Part shown: positions 52,082 through 61,800 of the stretch, in pieces
How the letters are laid out: every line of letters starts with the position of its first letter
Position numbering within the stretch: position 1 is the first letter of the stretch
Source of the DNA: JAEUJM01 sp044221555
GTDB lineage: Bacteria; Actinomycetota; Acidimicrobiia; Acidimicrobiales; DATDAH01
Assembly: GCA_044221555.1 (NCBI GenBank)
Contig: JBGAOY010000007.1
Location: forward strand, 1-64,000
Direction of reading: 5' to 3'
Length of the DNA: 64,000 nt
Program-made: the position numbers and the translations under genes
Notes under the pieces: generated by a model
Told to the model about the DNA's origin: nothing
The model's database searches: none
What the model saw: the letters and a program-made list of their open reading frames with translations, nothing else

Positions 52082-52170
52082 CACGCCGACTCTACCGATC
52101 CGGTGCTGACGTGGCGCCCGGCCCGCCCTGGCCGACGGGCCGATGGCAGGGCATGATCGAACGCCCCAAC

Positions 52171-52300
52171 CACCGGAACCGTCGGCCGTCCGTTCTGGTG
52201 GCTCGAACGTGTCGTGAGCGTGGCGTTCCCGCCACCGGAACCGTCGGCCGTCCGTTCTGGTGGCTCGAACGTGTCGTGAGCGTGGCGTTCCCGCCACCGG
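52171..52300. repeat. 62-bp tandem repeat, two copies plus a stub
   Basis: Identical 62-bp units at 52171-52232 and 52233-52294, then CACCGG of a third. Each has a CCACCGGAAC / GTTCTGGTGG dyad. It lies between dnaX and the SRP RNA gene. A related inverted copy is at 12531-12590. Confidence 0.9.
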
Positions 52301-52356
52301 ACGTGTGTCTCTGGCCGGCGTGCGCCGAGCCCGGACGCGGCGGGTAACATGGCTCG

Positions 52357-52490
52357 GCTCGCCCTCGAGTGTGGCGGCCGGGTCCTGTGCAATGGCGACC
52401 CGTGAACCGGGTCAGGGCCGGAAGGCAGCAGCTCTCAGCGGATCTCGCCGTGTGCCGCAGATCGCCTGGCCGTCACACTCGGGGGCGAGC
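52357..52490 (+). ncRNA. ffs: Bacterial signal recognition particle RNA (4.5S type)
   Basis: The universally conserved domain IV is present: GTCAGGGCCGGAAGGCAGCAG with the GGAA tetraloop-side and internal-loop bases, near 52413-52433. The ends pair over 17 positions (52357-52373 with 52474-52490, one G-T wobble), giving a single long hairpin of about 134 nt. Domain IV holds Ffh for co-translational membrane targeting. Ends are set from the terminal helix and may be off by a few bases. It diverges from dnaX and is followed by tRNA-Ser, a common actinobacterial arrangement. Confidence 0.93.
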
Positions 52491-52509
52491 ACTTCTGTGC
52501 AGCATCTCG

Positions 52510-52594
52510 GGAGGGGTGCGAGAGCGGCCGAATCGGCACGCTTGGAAAGCGTGTGTGGGGAAACTCACCGTGGGTTCGAATCCCACCCCCTCCG
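52510..52594 (+). tRNA. tRNA-Ser (anticodon GGA)
   Basis: The acceptor stem GGAGGGG pairs with CCCCTCC (52587-52593), with discriminator G. The anticodon loop TTGGAAA between CACGC and GCGTG gives GGA. A long variable arm and GGTTCGAATCC T-loop are present, as expected for a class II tRNA. 3' CCA is not encoded. Confidence 0.95.
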
Positions 52595-52601
52595 CTCGTT
52601 C

Positions 52602-52649
52602 GCTCTGACGTCGACATGCTCTGACGTCGACCTGCTCTGACGTCGACCT
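52602..52649. repeat. Three 16-bp tandem units after tRNA-Ser
   Basis: GCTCTGACGTCGACAT then two copies of GCTCTGACGTCGACCT. A 9-bp hairpin (52651-52659 with 52682-52690) follows and may terminate the tRNA transcript. Confidence 0.85.
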
Positions 52650-52755
52650 GACGATCAGGTGCACGCCCCCGCCGGGACACGCCTGATCGTTCATCGTGCC
52701 CTAGGGTCACGTCGAAGCCCAACCACGTCGTGGGCCCGTCGCGGGAAGGCACACC

Positions 52756-54450
52756 ATGGCCGAAGGCTGGGCACCCGACCCTCTGGGTCGGTACGAGGAG
52801 CGCTGGCACGCGGACGGTCAATGGACCGACCGGGTGCGGCACTGGGGCATCGAGACCCGAGACCCGATCGAGCGCCAGCACCCGGTGCAACCCGAGCCGG
52901 CACCAGCCCACGCCGCACCGGAAGCCAAGAAGCCTTCGCCATCGGCCAAGGCCGGCCCGACCACGCCTGCCCCCGAACCTGCCGGTCGGCGCCCAGGGAA
53001 GCGCACGGTCCTGCGAAACGCTGTCATCGCACTGGTGGCGGTGGCCGCGGTCGTCGGCGCGGGGTCGGTGGTGCTCGACGACGGCGGTGGCGACGGGAGC
53101 CGCACGCCGTCGTCGAACGACTCGACGACAGCACCGGCCCGTCCCGCCGGTCCGCTGCAGCCGCGGGAGGGGATGGTCTTCGTGGATGATGACTACCGCG
53201 CCAGCGACCGCGGTGAGCTGCCAGCGGAGGAGCCGACCCAGCAGGTCTGGGCCGTCGACGCGTGCGGCGGCGGTCCTTGCCTCGGGGATCTGGTGATCGC
53301 AGGCGACGTCGTGGTCGGGATTCCCTCCATCGCGACGGCGGCCGCGGACGGCGACGCCACCGTCGTCGCCTTCGACCTGGACAGCGGCGAGGAGCTCTGG
53401 TCCCACGCGGGGGTGGGCGCCGAGACGGTCGACACTCCGGAGGGTGTCGGCCTCCTCGTGCTGGAGAACCGCACCGACGGCTCGGCTGACATCTACGGGT
53501 TCGGGGCCGACGCGATGCGGGTCGATCCGCGCTCGGGCGACGACCTCTGGGAGGCCACGGCGCGCGTCGAGAAGTTGGGCATCCACTCGGCCAGTGATGA
53601 GGTCTTCTACAGCTTCGACGGCGACGAGCACGGCGGCAACAAGACCATGACCGGCATCTCCACCGCGACCGGCGAGCTCCTGTGGAGCTTCGACGACTGG
53701 AACCGGCGCGACGACACGCGATGGACCGCGTCGCCGTACTGCGGCGGTTACGCGTTCAAGCCCACGGGCTCCGACGTGTCCGCGATCGATCTGGAGACGG
53801 GCGACATCGATTGGGTAGCCGACGTGGCGTTCGACCAGGACCTGGTCTCGGCAGCGTGCACCGATGACTCGGTGTACTTCAGCGGCGGCTGGAGCGGCGG
53901 CGCTCGCGCCGAGGGCGAGGAGAACGGCAGCAGCCCGCTCTACGAGGTCGACCTCAGCACGGGTGATGTCCTCTCGGAACGGACGATCGACACGGACCTG
54001 TTCGCGGTGGTCGACGGAGCGCTCTGGACGGCCACACCGTTCACCCCGAGTGCCACGGACCTGGTGGTGCTCGACGGTGAGCTCAGTGAAACCGCTCGGA
54101 CCGAGGGGGTGTTCCAGAGCTTCTCCGGGATCGACGCGATGGACGACGAGATCGTCTACATCGGGAACAGCGCACCCGTGGCCGTCGACCGTGCGTCCGG
54201 CGCCCTCCGCGACCGGTGCGAGTGCCCCATGGCGAACGACTCGAGCGATCAGAACAGCTGGATGGCCAACGGGCTGGTCAAGGCCAGCGCATCAGGGCTC
54301 ATCACGGCCTACCGCCTGCCGGACTTCGTCGAGTCCTGGTCGGTCGAGGTCTCCCCGACCGACGGCGACCCGCCACGGTTCGCGGCTGCGAACGGAACGC
54401 TGGTGGTCATCGACGACGAGCAGATCCGCGCGCTGCGGGCCCCCGGCTGA
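52756..54450 (+). CDS. DUF2510 membrane protein with PQQ-like beta-propeller
   Basis: A 564-residue protein. A short tryptophan-rich DUF2510 unit (GWAPDPLGRYEERWHADGQWTDRVR) is followed by a Pro/Ala/Lys linker and one transmembrane helix (about residues 89-113). An external propeller of PQQ/BamB type follows, with repeats such as VVAFDLDSGEELWSHAG, MRVDPRSGDDLWEATA, TGISTATGELLWSFDDW and SAIDLETGDIDWVADV. Topology: N-terminus inside, propeller outside. It may sense or bind an extracellular ligand; no catalytic residues are seen. ATG 52756 has GGGAAGG upstream. The same DUF2510-plus-helix plan occurs in the gene at 5166-6221. Confidence 0.78.
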   Translation: MAEGWAPDPLGRYEERWHADGQWTDRVRHWGIETRDPIERQHPVQPEPAPAHAAPEAKKPSPSAKAGPTTPAPEPAGRRPGKRTVLRNAVIALVAVAAVVGAGSVVLDDGGGDGSRTPSSNDSTTAPARPAGPLQPREGMVFVDDDYRASDRGELPAEEPTQQVWAVDACGGGPCLGDLVIAGDVVVGIPSIATAAADGDATVVAFDLDSGEELWSHAGVGAETVDTPEGVGLLVLENRTDGSADIYGFGADAMRVDPRSGDDLWEATARVEKLGIHSASDEVFYSFDGDEHGGNKTMTGISTATGELLWSFDDWNRRDDTRWTASPYCGGYAFKPTGSDVSAIDLETGDIDWVADVAFDQDLVSAACTDDSVYFSGGWSGGARAEGEENGSSPLYEVDLSTGDVLSERTIDTDLFAVVDGALWTATPFTPSATDLVVLDGELSETARTEGVFQSFSGIDAMDDEIVYIGNSAPVAVDRASGALRDRCECPMANDSSDQNSWMANGLVKASASGLITAYRLPDFVESWSVEVSPTDGDPPRFAAANGTLVVIDDEQIRALRAPG

Positions 54451-54764
54451 ACCATCGTCCAACGCCACCTCGACCCAGGACATCGACATCGTGATCGAGC
54501 CTCGCCAGTCGCAGATCGACCACTCGAAGGCGTTCAACGGAACGCCGAACTCGGCGACGAACGCTCCGTCCACCGGTGCCGCTGTAGTGTCGCGCTCCGC
54601 CGGAGTGGGCAGTGCCGTCGGAGGATGCGTCGACGAATGAGTAACGCCTACTCAAGACGCCGGCGCCCAGCGACGAGACACTCACGGCAACGGCGACCAC
54701 TCGGCGCCAACCCGAAGACCGTGCACCGCACGGGTCCAATCCAAAGGTGGAGGACGAACATCCA
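54451..54764. other. 314-bp intergenic stretch with an operator-like dyad
   Basis: No coding potential is apparent. TGAGTA (54638-54643) and TACTCA (54649-54654) form a dyad with a 5-nt spacer, of operator type, 111 bp before the next start. TAGTGT near 54586 is a possible -10. Nothing else is recognised. Confidence 0.35.
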
Positions 54765-55847
54765 ATGAATCAACGAGTACTCAGCCGGCCACGCCGGCTC
54801 TGGCTGATCGCCGCGCTCGCGCTCCTGGCCACGATGGCCGGTCTCGCATCGCCGGCCGGCGCCGCTCCCCGCCAGGAGGTCGGTGAGCCCGAAGCGTTCT
54901 CGACCCTGGCCCTGCTGAACGGCTGGACCAACTACGGCGGCGGCACGGGCGTCGCCAAGGTGTCGGTCACCAACGGCATCGTGCGGTTCAAGGGCGCCAT
55001 CGCCACCGACGGGGTCGACCCGACGGCGTTCGTCCTGCCCCCGGGCATGCGCCCCAACAAGAACGTGTACACCCCGGTGGACCTGTGCAACGCCACCAAC
55101 GGCCGCCTGCTCATCCGGTCCAACGGCTCGGTGGACGTCCAGACCGAAGGCCCCTTCGCCGACGCGCAGTGCTTCACCTCGCTCGAAGGCGCCTCCTTCG
55201 CGCTCACGCCGCCGGGCCAGGTCAACCTCGCCCTCATCAACGGCTGGACCAACGGTCCGTTCAGCACCCGTGCGGCGAAGGCCACGAACCTCGGGGGCAT
55301 CGTGCACCTGAGCGGCGCCATCGAGACCTCGGGCACGAACAAGCGGCCCTTCGTGATGCCGGTCGGGATGCGTCCCCAGAACACGGCGTTCGTGCCGATC
55401 GACCTCTGCGGTGCGTCCGACGGGCGGCTCCGGATCGGGTCCACCGGCACGGTCACCGTCCAGGCCGACGACTCCTTCTCCGACGCGCAGTGCTTCACCT
55501 CGCTCGACGGTGCGCACTTCGCGGTCAACCCGGCCAGCCAGACCCTGCTGACCCTCGAGAACGGCTGGACCAACAGCCCGTTCGGCACCCGCAAGGCGCG
55601 TGCGAGCCTCGTGTCGGGGGTGGTGCACCTGAGCGGCGCCATCGCCGGCGGTACCGCCAGCCAGGTGTTCACCCTGCCGGTGGGCCTCCGCCCGACCAAG
55701 CTCGTGTACATCCAGGTCGATCTCTGCAGCGCCGCCAACGGGCGCCTCGTCATCGACACCGACGGCACCGCCGATGTCGAGCCGGAGGGTGCGTTCGACG
55801 CCGCCCAGTGCTTCACCTCGCTCGACGGGGCCAGCTTCGCCCGCTGA
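54765..55847 (+). CDS. Secreted protein of three tandem jelly-roll-like repeats
   Basis: A 360-residue protein. After a signal peptide (residues 1-36) come three repeats of about 105 residues. Each has L-x-NGWTN, GIVxxxGAI, F-x-(L/M)-P-x-G-(M/L)-RP, VDLC, NGRLxI and AQCFTSL(E/D)GAxF. Two cysteines per repeat (DLC and QCF) could form a disulfide. NGWTN-GIVHLSGAI followed by TLPxGxRP resembles receptor-binding or tail-fibre jelly-roll domains of phages, but no phage genes are near. I therefore infer a secreted or surface adhesion role with low certainty. ATG 54765 has GGAGG 11 nt upstream. Confidence 0.7.
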   Translation: MNQRVLSRPRRLWLIAALALLATMAGLASPAGAAPRQEVGEPEAFSTLALLNGWTNYGGGTGVAKVSVTNGIVRFKGAIATDGVDPTAFVLPPGMRPNKNVYTPVDLCNATNGRLLIRSNGSVDVQTEGPFADAQCFTSLEGASFALTPPGQVNLALINGWTNGPFSTRAAKATNLGGIVHLSGAIETSGTNKRPFVMPVGMRPQNTAFVPIDLCGASDGRLRIGSTGTVTVQADDSFSDAQCFTSLDGAHFAVNPASQTLLTLENGWTNSPFGTRKARASLVSGVVHLSGAIAGGTASQVFTLPVGLRPTKLVYIQVDLCSAANGRLVIDTDGTADVEPEGAFDAAQCFTSLDGASFAR

Positions 55848-55875
55848 GCCCTACACCATCTGAGCAGTAGCCCGG

Positions 55876-55907
55876 CGAGCGGGGCGGTCTTCGGACCGCC
55901 CCGCTCG
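55876..55907. terminator. 14-bp hairpin with TTCG loop between convergent genes
   Basis: 55876-55889 pairs perfectly with 55894-55907 around a stabilising TTCG tetraloop closed by C-G. It lies between the triple-repeat gene and the M20-like gene, so it can act in both directions. Confidence 0.8.
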
Positions 55908-56024
55908 TCGCGTCATCGCCCCCATCGTCGGAGCCCCGCTGCGTGGCCCGGCCGGGCGCCCGGCGGGTGTCGCGGCGCCGACGGCGCGCGGCGCCCGGCC
56001 GTGGGCCGGCGCCGCCTGCGACCG

Positions 56025-57362
56025 TCAGCCCAACGCGTCGCGGGCGAGGGCGTCCCAGGTGGTGGCCAGCAGCCCGAGCGAGGCCAGGTCGAGGTACTCG
56101 TCGGGCCCGTAGGCCCGTGACCAGAGGGGGAGCGCCATCTTCGGGCTGAACAGGCCGAACTCGTAGGCCACCGCGCCGGCGGCGCGGAAGAACACCGCGT
56201 CGGACCGTTCGGGGGGGAGGACGGGCACGAGCCCGCTGTCGGGATAGGCCCGACCCACGACCCGCTCGAGGGCGTCCCACAGCGGCGAGGGATGGGGCGA
56301 GGCCGACGCGGGCACGTGCCACCTCGACTCGATCACGGGTGGCGGCTCCACGCCGGCGGCGGCCAGCACATCGGCCACCAGCCGCTGGGCGAACTCGTCG
56401 TCCTGGCCGGGCAGGGTCCGTACGTTGACGTCGATGGTCACCTCTGCGGGCAGCATCGGACCGGCCGCACCCCCGCCCACCCCGGTGACGTGGATCGTCG
56501 GGCGGGTGACCGCCCGCATGTGGTGGTGCAGGTCGAAGGGCAGGCCCGCGATCACGTCGTCCATGCGCTCGGGATCGAGCAGGCCGTCCAGCACCGGCGC
56601 CCACCCCGATCGCTCCACGAAGCTCTCGAGCCACTCGTGGACCTGCCCGGGGGCGTCGAAGCGCTCGAGGGCGGTGATCGAGGCCGCCGCCAGCCACAGC
56701 AGGGGCGGGTCGATCGGCTGGGTGGGGTGCACGGCACGCCCACGGTGGTGGAGTCGCAGCCAGTGGGTGCCCAGGTCGGCCACCAGCACCGGGGCCCGCA
56801 GCCCGGCCGGGCCTGGAACCGGCGGGCCGCCCGGGGCCAGCACCACCCAGTCCGCGGCCACCAGGTCGGGCCGGTGCTCGTGGAGCCATGCGGTGCCCAG
56901 CGCCGAGCGATGGTGCGAGTCGGCCACGCCCAGCAGGGTGAGCGCGCCACGGGGCCGGAACCCGGTCGCGGCCAGCCTGCGCACGGCGACGGCCATCGCC
57001 GCCGCCGGCCCCAGCGCGTGGAGCGCGCCACGGCCGCGCAGCACACCGTCGGCCACCTCACCGGCGAACGGGTCGAACGACCAGGCCGCCTCGTCCACCG
57101 GCCACACGTCGAGCGGCGCGACGAGCACCAGGCGGGGACCGCTGGGATCGTGCCCCTCGAGGCGCGCCGCGATGTTGGCGCGGCCCGGCGCCGTCTCCAC
57201 GACCTCGACGTCGACCCCGCTCCCTTCGAGGAAGTCGGCCACGGTGGCCGCGTTGCGGGCCTCGTGTCCCGAGCCCTCCTGCCAGTCGTTCACGCACCGG
57301 TTGCGCACGAGCGCCGACGCCAACTCGGCCACCTCGCCCTCGATGTCGGCTGCGTCGCCCAT
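56025..57362 (-). CDS. M20-family peptidase homologue lacking metal ligands
   Basis: A 445-residue protein with the overall M20 dipeptidase layout, including a dimerisation domain (TRPTIHVTGVGGG to EVTIDVNVRTLPGQ). The zinc-binding motifs are changed. The GHxDVVP block reads APLDVWP (His to Pro), GRGAxDMKG reads GRGALHALG (Asp to His), and the DEE block reads DSHHRSALG (Glu pair to His). The last His motif near the C-terminus is not evident. The fold is probably kept without normal metal-dependent hydrolysis, unless a new histidine-based site has formed. It diverges from the SARP regulator gene 65 bp away. No signal peptide. Confidence 0.8.
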   Translation of the reverse strand: MGDAADIEGEVAELASALVRNRCVNDWQEGSGHEARNAATVADFLEGSGVDVEVVETAPGRANIAARLEGHDPSGPRLVLVAPLDVWPVDEAAWSFDPFAGEVADGVLRGRGALHALGPAAAMAVAVRRLAATGFRPRGALTLLGVADSHHRSALGTAWLHEHRPDLVAADWVVLAPGGPPVPGPAGLRAPVLVADLGTHWLRLHHRGRAVHPTQPIDPPLLWLAAASITALERFDAPGQVHEWLESFVERSGWAPVLDGLLDPERMDDVIAGLPFDLHHHMRAVTRPTIHVTGVGGGAAGPMLPAEVTIDVNVRTLPGQDDEFAQRLVADVLAAAGVEPPPVIESRWHVPASASPHPSPLWDALERVVGRAYPDSGLVPVLPPERSDAVFFRAAGAVAYEFGLFSPKMALPLWSRAYGPDEYLDLASLGLLATTWDALARDALG

Positions 57363-57427
57363 GGCCGCCAGATCGTAGGTTCCCGCACTCGGACCGGCCC
57401 CAAGGGGGCCTGTGCCACACTCTGACC

Positions 57428-58699
57428 ATGCCGCAGCGAGGCTTCGGCGAGGCGGCGCCGGCGCCGCTGGACATCAGGCTCCTCGGCCCGCTCGAGGTGG
57501 AGGTGCACGGAGGCGCGGTCGCCCTGCCCGCCCGCAAGGAGCGGGCCCTGCTGGTGGCCCTCGCCCTCCACCCGGCCCGACCGGTGGGCCGCCACACCCT
57601 GGCCGCCGCCCTGTGGGATCACGCCCTGCCGGAGGGGTGGGCCAAGGGCCTGCAGGTGAACGTCTCCCGTGTGCGCCGCCGCCTGGGCGAGGCGGGGATG
57701 GCCGACCCGGGCCAGGTGCTGGCGTTCCGCCAGGACTGCTACGTGCTCGACGTGGCCCCCGACCAGGTGGACGGGCACCGGTTCGAGGCCCTGGTGACCG
57801 AGGCCCGGTCGCTCCTGGCCGACCAGCCGGCGCAGGCCCACGCCCGGCTCGACGCCGCGCTGGCCCTGTGGCGCGGCGACCCCCTGGTCGACATCGCCGA
57901 CACCTCGGCCGGGCGCGGCGACGCCGCCCGCCTGCGCGAGTTGCACCACGGTGCGGTGGAGGACCGCTTCGAGGCCGACCTCACCCTCGGCCGCCACCAG
58001 TCCACCGTGGGGCCGCTCGAAGCGGCCCTGGCCCAGGAGCCGTTGCGCGAGCGCCGGTGGGGGCAGCTCATGATCGCCCTCTACCGCTGTGGCCGCCAGG
58101 GCGACGCCCTCCGCGCCTACCAGCGGGCCCGCACGGTGCTCGGCGAGGAACTGGGGCTCGAGCCCGGGCCCACCCTGCGCCGCCTCGAGGCGGCGGTGGT
58201 CGCCCAGGACCCCGCGCTCGACCTGCCCCGAGCCGGCGGGCAGGGGCTCGACGATGCGAGCGTAGGCTGCGGCGGGGGCGGCAGCGGCCGCAGTGCCGGC
58301 AGCGGCGACAACGCCGGCACCCCCGGCCGACCCGATCCGGGCGATGACAGCCCGGTCACCGCCGCGGCGCCCGGCCGCGACACCACGACACCGGCGCCCC
58401 GTGCCCCGGCGGCCGACGTGCCCCCGCCCGGCGCCACCTCGTCCCGACGCCGCGCCGCGGCCGCCGGCCCCCCGGGGATCGACCTGGCCGCCGACTCGGT
58501 GCAGCTGCTGCGGGAGTTCCGCACCAAGCTCGACCCCGGCGACCCGCTGCACGACCGCATCCGGGCCACGCTCGTGCCGGCCCTGTTGTGGCAGGGCGAG
58601 TGGGAGGAGGCGGTGGTTGCCAGCCAGCACCCCGTCCGGCCGCCTGAGCCCGACGACCAGCCGGACGACGCCGACGCGGCCGGCGACGGCCCCGGCTGA
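57428..58699 (+). CDS. SARP-type regulator (OmpR-like DNA-binding and BTAD domains)
   Basis: A 423-residue protein. Residues 13-110 form an OmpR/PhoB-like winged helix (LDIRLLGPLEVEVHGG to FRQDCYVLDV). Residues about 115-260 are the bacterial transcriptional activator (BTAD) domain of TPR-like helices (RFEALVTEARSLLADQPAQAHARLDAALALWRGDPL, ALYRCGRQGDALRAYQRARTVLGEELGLEPGP). A low-complexity Gly/Pro/Ala linker then leads to a small helical C-terminal part (LREFRTKLDPGDPLHDRIRATLVPALLWQGEWEEAV). There is no NTPase domain. ATG 57428 follows CACACT by 6 nt, a leaderless arrangement. The neighbouring M20-like and CocE genes are possible targets. Confidence 0.87.
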   Translation: MPQRGFGEAAPAPLDIRLLGPLEVEVHGGAVALPARKERALLVALALHPARPVGRHTLAAALWDHALPEGWAKGLQVNVSRVRRRLGEAGMADPGQVLAFRQDCYVLDVAPDQVDGHRFEALVTEARSLLADQPAQAHARLDAALALWRGDPLVDIADTSAGRGDAARLRELHHGAVEDRFEADLTLGRHQSTVGPLEAALAQEPLRERRWGQLMIALYRCGRQGDALRAYQRARTVLGEELGLEPGPTLRRLEAAVVAQDPALDLPRAGGQGLDDASVGCGGGGSGRSAGSGDNAGTPGRPDPGDDSPVTAAAPGRDTTTPAPRAPAADVPPPGATSSRRRAAAAGPPGIDLAADSVQLLREFRTKLDPGDPLHDRIRATLVPALLWQGEWEEAVVASQHPVRPPEPDDQPDDADAAGDGPG

Positions 58700-58718
58700 C
58701 TGCACACCTGAACGTGTT

Positions 58719-58761
58719 CTCGACGACATAGCGCGCGCTTCTCGCGCGCCATGTCGTCGAG
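58719..58761. terminator. 18-bp palindromic hairpin after SARP gene
   Basis: 58719-58737 pairs with 58743-58761 with one A-C mismatch and a CTTCT loop. No T-run follows. Confidence 0.75.
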
Positions 58762-58865
58762 TTCGGCGATGCCGGGGCGGCGGGACCACCGCCGCCCGCG
58801 CCACCTCCCGCGGCGGACAAGCGCCGCGCAGGCGGCCCGTAGGCGGGCACGCCGATCCTGGCCCG

Positions 58866-61800
58866 ATGCCGACAACTCGACCGGTGGGTGGGCCGCGCGC
58901 CCGGAGCGCCGCCCGCCTCGTGGCCACCGCCGTCGCCCTGGTGCTGGCCGCCGGCGCCGTGGCGACCATCGCCCCTCCCGCGGCCGGCGCGGTGACGCTG
59001 GTGGCGCAGGGCAGCGTGCAGCAGGTGTTCGTCACCGGGGCGACCCCCGGGGCCCCGGTCGACCTGCTCGACGGGTCCGGTGCGGTGGTGGCCAGCGCCG
59101 CCGCAGACCGCCAGGGTGCGGTGGTCTTCGGCAACGACCCCGTCGGTGAGACGCCGCTGCCCCCCGGCGCCGGCTACCGGGCCCGCCAGGGATCCGACAC
59201 GTCACCGGCGGTGACCGTGCTCGACCCCGACGACCACCCCGACCAGTCGTTCTACGACGGCCAGCACCTCGAGATCGCCGACCCGGCCGTCCTCCCCGAC
59301 CGCGAGATCGGCTTCCAGTACCTGCAGACCCGCGACGGCACCACGCTCAGCGTCAACGTGCTCCCACCCCTCGACCCCAGCCTGTCGCCGCCGTACCCCG
59401 TGCTGGTCGACTACTCGGGCTACTGGCCGTCCGACCCCGACCCGCTCAGCGGCGACTGGGACCACAAGCCCATGTGGGTGGCCCGGGCCGCCGGCTACGC
59501 CGTCGTCGGCGTGAACATCCGGGGGACCACCTGCTCGGGGGGCGCCTTCGCCTACTTCGAGGTGCTCCAGCAACTCGACGGCTACGACGTGATCGAGACC
59601 GTCGCCGCCCAGCCCTGGGCCGCCCGCGTCGGGATGATGGGCCTGTCGTACCCGGGGATCAGCCAGCTCTTCGTGGCCGCCACCCAGCCCCCGCACCTGG
59701 CCGCCATCAGCCCGCTGTCGACCATCGCTGACACCTACCGGTCCACCCTCTACCCCGGCGGGATCCTCGACGGTGGGCACTCGGCCCAGTGGGCCGCCGA
59801 GCGCGACGCGTGGGCCCAACCCGCGGCCATGGACTGGGTGCGCGACCGGATCGCCGCCGGCGACACCGAGTGCGCCGCCAACCAGGTGCTCCACGCGCAG
59901 AACGTGCCCGTCAGCCCGCTGCTCACCGCCGACCGGTTCTACGAGCCCTCGGGTGACGCGCTGGCGCCCCGCACGTTCGTGGGCCGCATCGACGTGCCCA
60001 CCTTCCTCGCCCAGGCCTGGCAGGACGAGCAGGTGGGGGCCGACACCGTCACGATGCTCGACGACTTCACCGGCCTGGGCGGCCCGGGCGAGCCCCCGCT
60101 GCGGGTGGAGCTGCTCAACGGTGCCCACGCCGAGCCCTACACCCCCGAGGTCTACCTCCGGCTCCTGGAATTCCTCGACCTCTACGTGGCCCACCGGGTG
60201 CCGACCGTCGACGCTCGCATGCGCCGCTTCGCCCACCTCGGGTTCGACGACCTCATGGAGGCGCCCGGGATCGACCTGCCGCCCAGCCGCGACTGGCCCG
60301 ACGACTACGACGCCGCCGTCGCGCAGTACGAGGCCGAGCCGCCGGTGCGGGTGAACTTCGAGCAGGGCGCGGCCGGCACGGGTGGCCGTCCCTGCCCCGA
60401 CCAGGACGCGTCGCCCGCGCCCTGCCCACCCGGCTACCCCTACGCCGCGTTCTCCCACCAGTTCGCGTCGTGGCCCCCGCCGGCCACCCAGGCCACGCGC
60501 TTCTACCTCCAGCCCGACGGGGCGCTGACCACCACGCCGGCGGTCGTCCCCGACGGCTCGGCCCGCGGCCAGGACACCTACCGGTACGACGGGTCCACGG
60601 GCGGGCGGACCATCGGTTCGTCCCGCAGCCTGATGGCGCCCGACCCGAGGTGGCGGTGGGACCAGTACCCCGAGGGCGACTCGCTCAGCTTCCTCACCCC
60701 GGCCATGACCGGCGACGTGGTGATGGCGGGCACGGGCAGCGTCGACCTGTGGCTCCGCGCCACCGCCCCCGACGTCGACCTGGAGGTGGACCTCACCGAG
60801 GTGCGGCCCGACGGCAAGGAGACCTACGTGCAGTCGGGCTGGCTGCGGGCGGGGCACCGCCACCTCGACCCCGCGGCCTCCACCGAGCTGCTGCCCTTCC
60901 CCACCCACCTGGCGGCCGACGCCGAGGCGCTCCCGGCCGGCGAGTTCGTGCCGGCGAGGGTGGCCATCTACCCCTTCGCCCACGTGTTTCGTGAGGGGTC
61001 GCGACTGCGCCTGACGGTCAAGTCGCCGGGCGGCAACCGTCCGTCCTGGAACTTCGACAGCCTGCAGTACCCCGACGACCGGTTCGTCGACGTGGCCCAC
61101 TCGGTCGGCCGGCCGTCGTCGGTGGTGCTGCCGGTGCAGCCCGACGTGTCGGTGCCGGTGGGGCTGCCCGCCTGCGGCGCACTGCGGGCCCAACCATGCC
61201 GCGCGTACCGGCCCTCCCGGGCGCCCACGGCCGTTGCCACGCGGGTGGTCGACCGGCAGCTCTCGGTGGCCTGGTCGCCCCCGGCCACGACCGAGCCGGT
61301 GACCGGCTACGAGGTGACCGTGCAGCCCACCGGCGAGGTGCTCACCACACCGGCCGGCGCCGCCACCCTCACGTACCCGTCGCCCGACCCGGGCACGCGC
61401 TACTCGTTCACGGTGCGGGCGACCTTCGCCGGCGGACCGGGCCCGTGGTCGACGGCATCGCAGGAATCACCCGGGCCGAGCGGGTTCGCTGACGTCCCCC
61501 CGGCGGCCTGGTACGCCCAGGCGGTCGACTGGGCCACGGCCTACGGCGTGCTGTCGGGCTACCCGCACCGTGAGTTCCGGCCCGACCGCACGGCCACCCG
61601 GGCGCAAGTGGCCACCGCGCTGTGGAGCCTGGCCGGGCGGCCCGCCGCCACCGGTGACGGCGCCACCTACGCCGACGTGCCCGCCGGCGCCCGCTACCAG
61701 CCGGCGCTCGACTGGCTCGACGACGCCGGCATCCAGCCGACGCCCGCCGACGGGAGGTTCCGTCCCCGGGATGCCGTCACCCGCGGCCGCCTGGCCGTGT

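Noticed and set aside
54637..54654. Integration (att) site at the TGAGTA/TACTCA dyad
   Set aside because: No integrase, tRNA end or direct repeat is associated; only an operator-like dyad can be supported.
54765..55847. Prophage remnant
   Set aside because: Only a domain resemblance to phage fibres; no integrase, capsid, terminase or lysis gene is nearby and a signal peptide is present.
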